6,768 nucleotides of DNA from an uncultured Lachnospiraceae bacterium (GTDB lineage: Bacteria; Bacillota; Clostridia; Lachnospirales; Lachnospiraceae). The notes under the pieces were generated by a model that was given only the letters and a program-made list of their open reading frames with translations, did not search any database and had not been told where the DNA came from. Made by a program: the position numbers and the translations under genes. Location of the stretch: contig CAJUKV010000094.1 in assembly GCA_910587305.1 (NCBI GenBank), positions 1 to 6,768 of the forward strand, read 5' to 3'. Shown here piece after piece: positions 5,658-6,768 of the stretch (its first letter is position 1; each line of letters begins with the position of its first letter).

Positions 5658-5894
5658 TTAAATCAGCAGACTATCTTCCACGCAAAGCGCCCCATACCCC
5701 GCGTATGTCAAGTTAATGTCACAAACTTTTTTCAATTTTTTGAATGAAAGTCGCATAACTTCGTGGGGCGTATGGTTGACCCTGCAAAATTGACGTTGGA
5801 TTATTGTCAAGTTATTTTCGGGGTAAAATTTCACTCCCCCCCCGAAAAATCCAATCCATGTAGGTGTCGCGTCATGTTCAAAAATAGAAGCCAT
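5658..5894 (-). CDS. Small ORF of unknown function, possibly a truncated gene
   Basis: This 78-residue frame starts with ATG after GGAAGGGG (8 nt spacing), and begins 24 nt past the stop of the rloB remnant, so it could be a third gene of that operon. The first 16 residues, MASIFEHDATPTWIGF, resemble the N-terminus of large proteins such as ABC-three-component defence components ('HDATPTWSGF' style; from memory, uncertain). The rest, including a run of Gly encoded by eight G in a row (plus strand C 5836-5843) and a basic segment LSFKKLKKV (49-57), is unlike that family. It may therefore be the head of a truncated gene joined to unrelated DNA, or a spurious ORF. Confidence 0.35.
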   Translation of the reverse strand: MASIFEHDATPTWIGFFGGGVKFYPENNLTIIQRQFCRVNHTPHEVMRLSFKKLKKVCDINLTYAGYGALCVEDSLLI

Positions 5895-5918
5895 CTTTTA
5901 TTCCCCTTCCATACACAG

Positions 5919-6448
5919 CTAAGACAATCCGGTCTTATTCAGTATTTCTCCTACCAAACGATACACATTATTTACCGGCCACATCTCAGATGGCTTCCTC
6001 CTTCCATCCTCCAAACATCTCTTATGGTATCGCTCCGCCAACTAAACCGCCCTTTTCTCATTCCCATGCTGCACCCACACCGCTTTTCTCCGCTGTCTGA
6101 ATAATCTCGTCAAAATCCTTTACCTTCTCTGTCAAAAACTATCCACAGAATCCGGTACTGTGATTCCTGCCCTGTCATTTCCAGAGCCTTCTTCACAAGC
6201 TCTACCGTTCCGGCCTTTTCCACCTTTATTACAAGCCGGTCTTTTAGTTCCGCCGGAATACTGTCCCGCAGTCCTTCAAAGTAATTCTTCTCCGTTTCTT
6301 CCGTATCCGTCACAATCAGATAATATCCCAGTTCGGGAACTCTGGCTCCCACTCGTTTGTTTCTGTCCCGCTTTTTTCCGGCCCGACTGTCGCTGGGTTT
6401 TCCGGCGGCAGTGGTTTTCTTTCCTGCCGCTTTCCCCCTATTTGCCAT
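5919..6448 (-). pseudogene. rloB remnant (frameshift plus internal deletion)
   Basis: RloB is the small partner of the RloA ATPase in a restriction-linked or phage-defence pair. The start ATG has GGGGAGG about 7 nt upstream and overlaps the rloA end by 11 bp. A basic Lys/Arg-rich head (residues 1-35) leads into YYLIVTDTEETEKNYFEGL (42-60) and LWIVFDR (101-107), both RloB hallmarks. The reading frame then breaks near 6127 and hits a stop at 6110-6112. In the next frame the family sequence goes on as EKVKDFDEIIQTAEKSGVG and AAWE to a stop at 6058-6060; loss of one GA unit in GACAGAGAAGG explains the shift. The usual 'SNPCxE' middle is missing. The true C-terminus, LAERYHKRC through KPSEMWPVNNVYRLVGEIL to TAG at 5919, reappears from 6041. 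About 40-60 residues are lost relative to the family (estimate from memory). The gene is almost certainly inactive. Confidence 0.8.
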
Positions 6449-6768
6449 CCGTCGCCCTCCCCTTCAACATCTTCATAGGCTTTAACGCCGGAATCGCTCC
6501 ATAATTTCCTGTAAGATAATTCATTGCAAGAGCCTCGTCCCGCCGTACCTTGTTCCCCTCTTCGTCCTTAAACTCTACCAAAGAGTACAATTCCGAAACT
6601 TCGTCCCGGTTTTTATTAACCATCCAGATTTCATCCCGCCGTAGCAATTCATTGGAAAACTGCCAGATATCATGGGTTGTAAATACCAGTTGCGCATTCC
6701 GGGTATTGATTTCCAGAGAAAGAAAAGTCAATATAGTATTCCTTACCAACAATGGATGCAGTCTGGCA
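6438..6768 (-). CDS. RloA-type AAA/ABC ATPase, C-terminal part, cut by window edge
   Basis: The frame is open to the right edge, so only the last 109 residues are seen; an internal TTG at 6752 is not a start. The fragment begins ARLHPLLVRN, the D-loop that follows a Walker B motif in ABC/SMC-like ATPases. It continues with QLVFTTHD (26-33), where the His is the H-loop residue that senses the ATP gamma phosphate. LRRDEIWMVNK and ELYSL (about 42-63) and the ending NYLTGNYGAIP (83-93) are typical of RloA-like proteins that partner RloB. The end overlaps the rloB start by 11 bp, indicating translational coupling. This part looks undamaged, but with rloB broken the pair is probably non-functional. 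The Walker A region lies outside the window. Confidence 0.8.
   Translation of the reverse strand, partial: ARLHPLLVRNTILTFLSLEINTRNAQLVFTTHDIWQFSNELLRRDEIWMVNKNRDEVSELYSLVEFKDEEGNKVRRDEALAMNYLTGNYGAIPALKPMKMLKGRATDGK

Noticed and set aside
5374..5661. Plus-strand ORF of 95 residues
   Set aside because: It reads antisense through a heavily palindromic region ending in a minus-strand terminator; no ribosome binding site is evident and the composition looks non-coding.
5700..5730. Promoter for the structured RNA based on a minus-strand TTGACA near 5704-5711
   Set aside because: No acceptable -10 box lies 16-18 bp downstream of it.
5706..5814. Repeated 10-mer TGTCAAGTTA (5706-5715 and 5805-5814) as iterons of a plasmid origin
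   Set aside because: Only two copies, irregular spacing, inside an ORF, and no replication gene nearby.
5763..6104. Plus-strand ORF of 113 residues
   Set aside because: It is antisense to the small ORF and to the recognisable C-terminal piece of rloB, with no family resemblance.

Overview
The window looks like a piece of an anaerobic Firmicutes genome, most likely Lachnospiraceae or another clostridial gut lineage. This rests on mid-range base composition, strong AGGAGG-type ribosome binding sites, a TTGACA/TATATT promoter, and the overall look of the proteins. I cannot name a genus. No transposase, tRNA, rRNA or CRISPR array is present.

Left part (1-2336): two palindromic, MITE-like repeat elements (1-157 and 161-243) share a GGCGGAGGAAGGAG core and lie directly upstream of a plus-strand GH13 alpha-glucosidase-type gene (345-1883). 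Downstream of this gene are a head-to-tail array of six full 37-bp repeats plus a partial one (1929-2171) and an abutting 96-bp palindromic element (2172-2267). That element sits between two convergent genes. On the other side is a minus-strand MATE efflux transporter (2337-3701).

Right part (3938-6768), all on the minus strand: this looks like a defence or toxin-antitoxin neighbourhood, partly decayed. Reading in the direction of transcription, it starts with the C-terminal end of an RloA-type ATPase that runs off the right edge (6438-6768). Next is an rloB gene broken by a frameshift and an internal deletion (5919-6448), followed by a small unrecognised ORF (5658-5894). Then comes a GC-rich, strongly structured stretch that ends in a textbook intrinsic terminator (about 5447-5657), which I read as a candidate non-coding RNA. 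Beyond the terminator a strong promoter starts an apparent two-gene operon. Its first gene encodes a protein with a ParB/Srx-like DGY motif region and a C-terminal beta domain (4595-5311). The second encodes an AbiEi-like winged-helix antitoxin-type protein (3938-4507). The AbiEii nucleotidyltransferase toxin normally paired with AbiEi is absent. Two 18-bp direct repeats lie exactly in the promoter spacer and just after the -10 box, and look like operator sites.

The strongest candidate for something undescribed is the ParB-like/AbiEi-like pair with its repeat-flanked promoter and the structured RNA immediately upstream. Function is inferred from sequence reading only; no homology search was possible.
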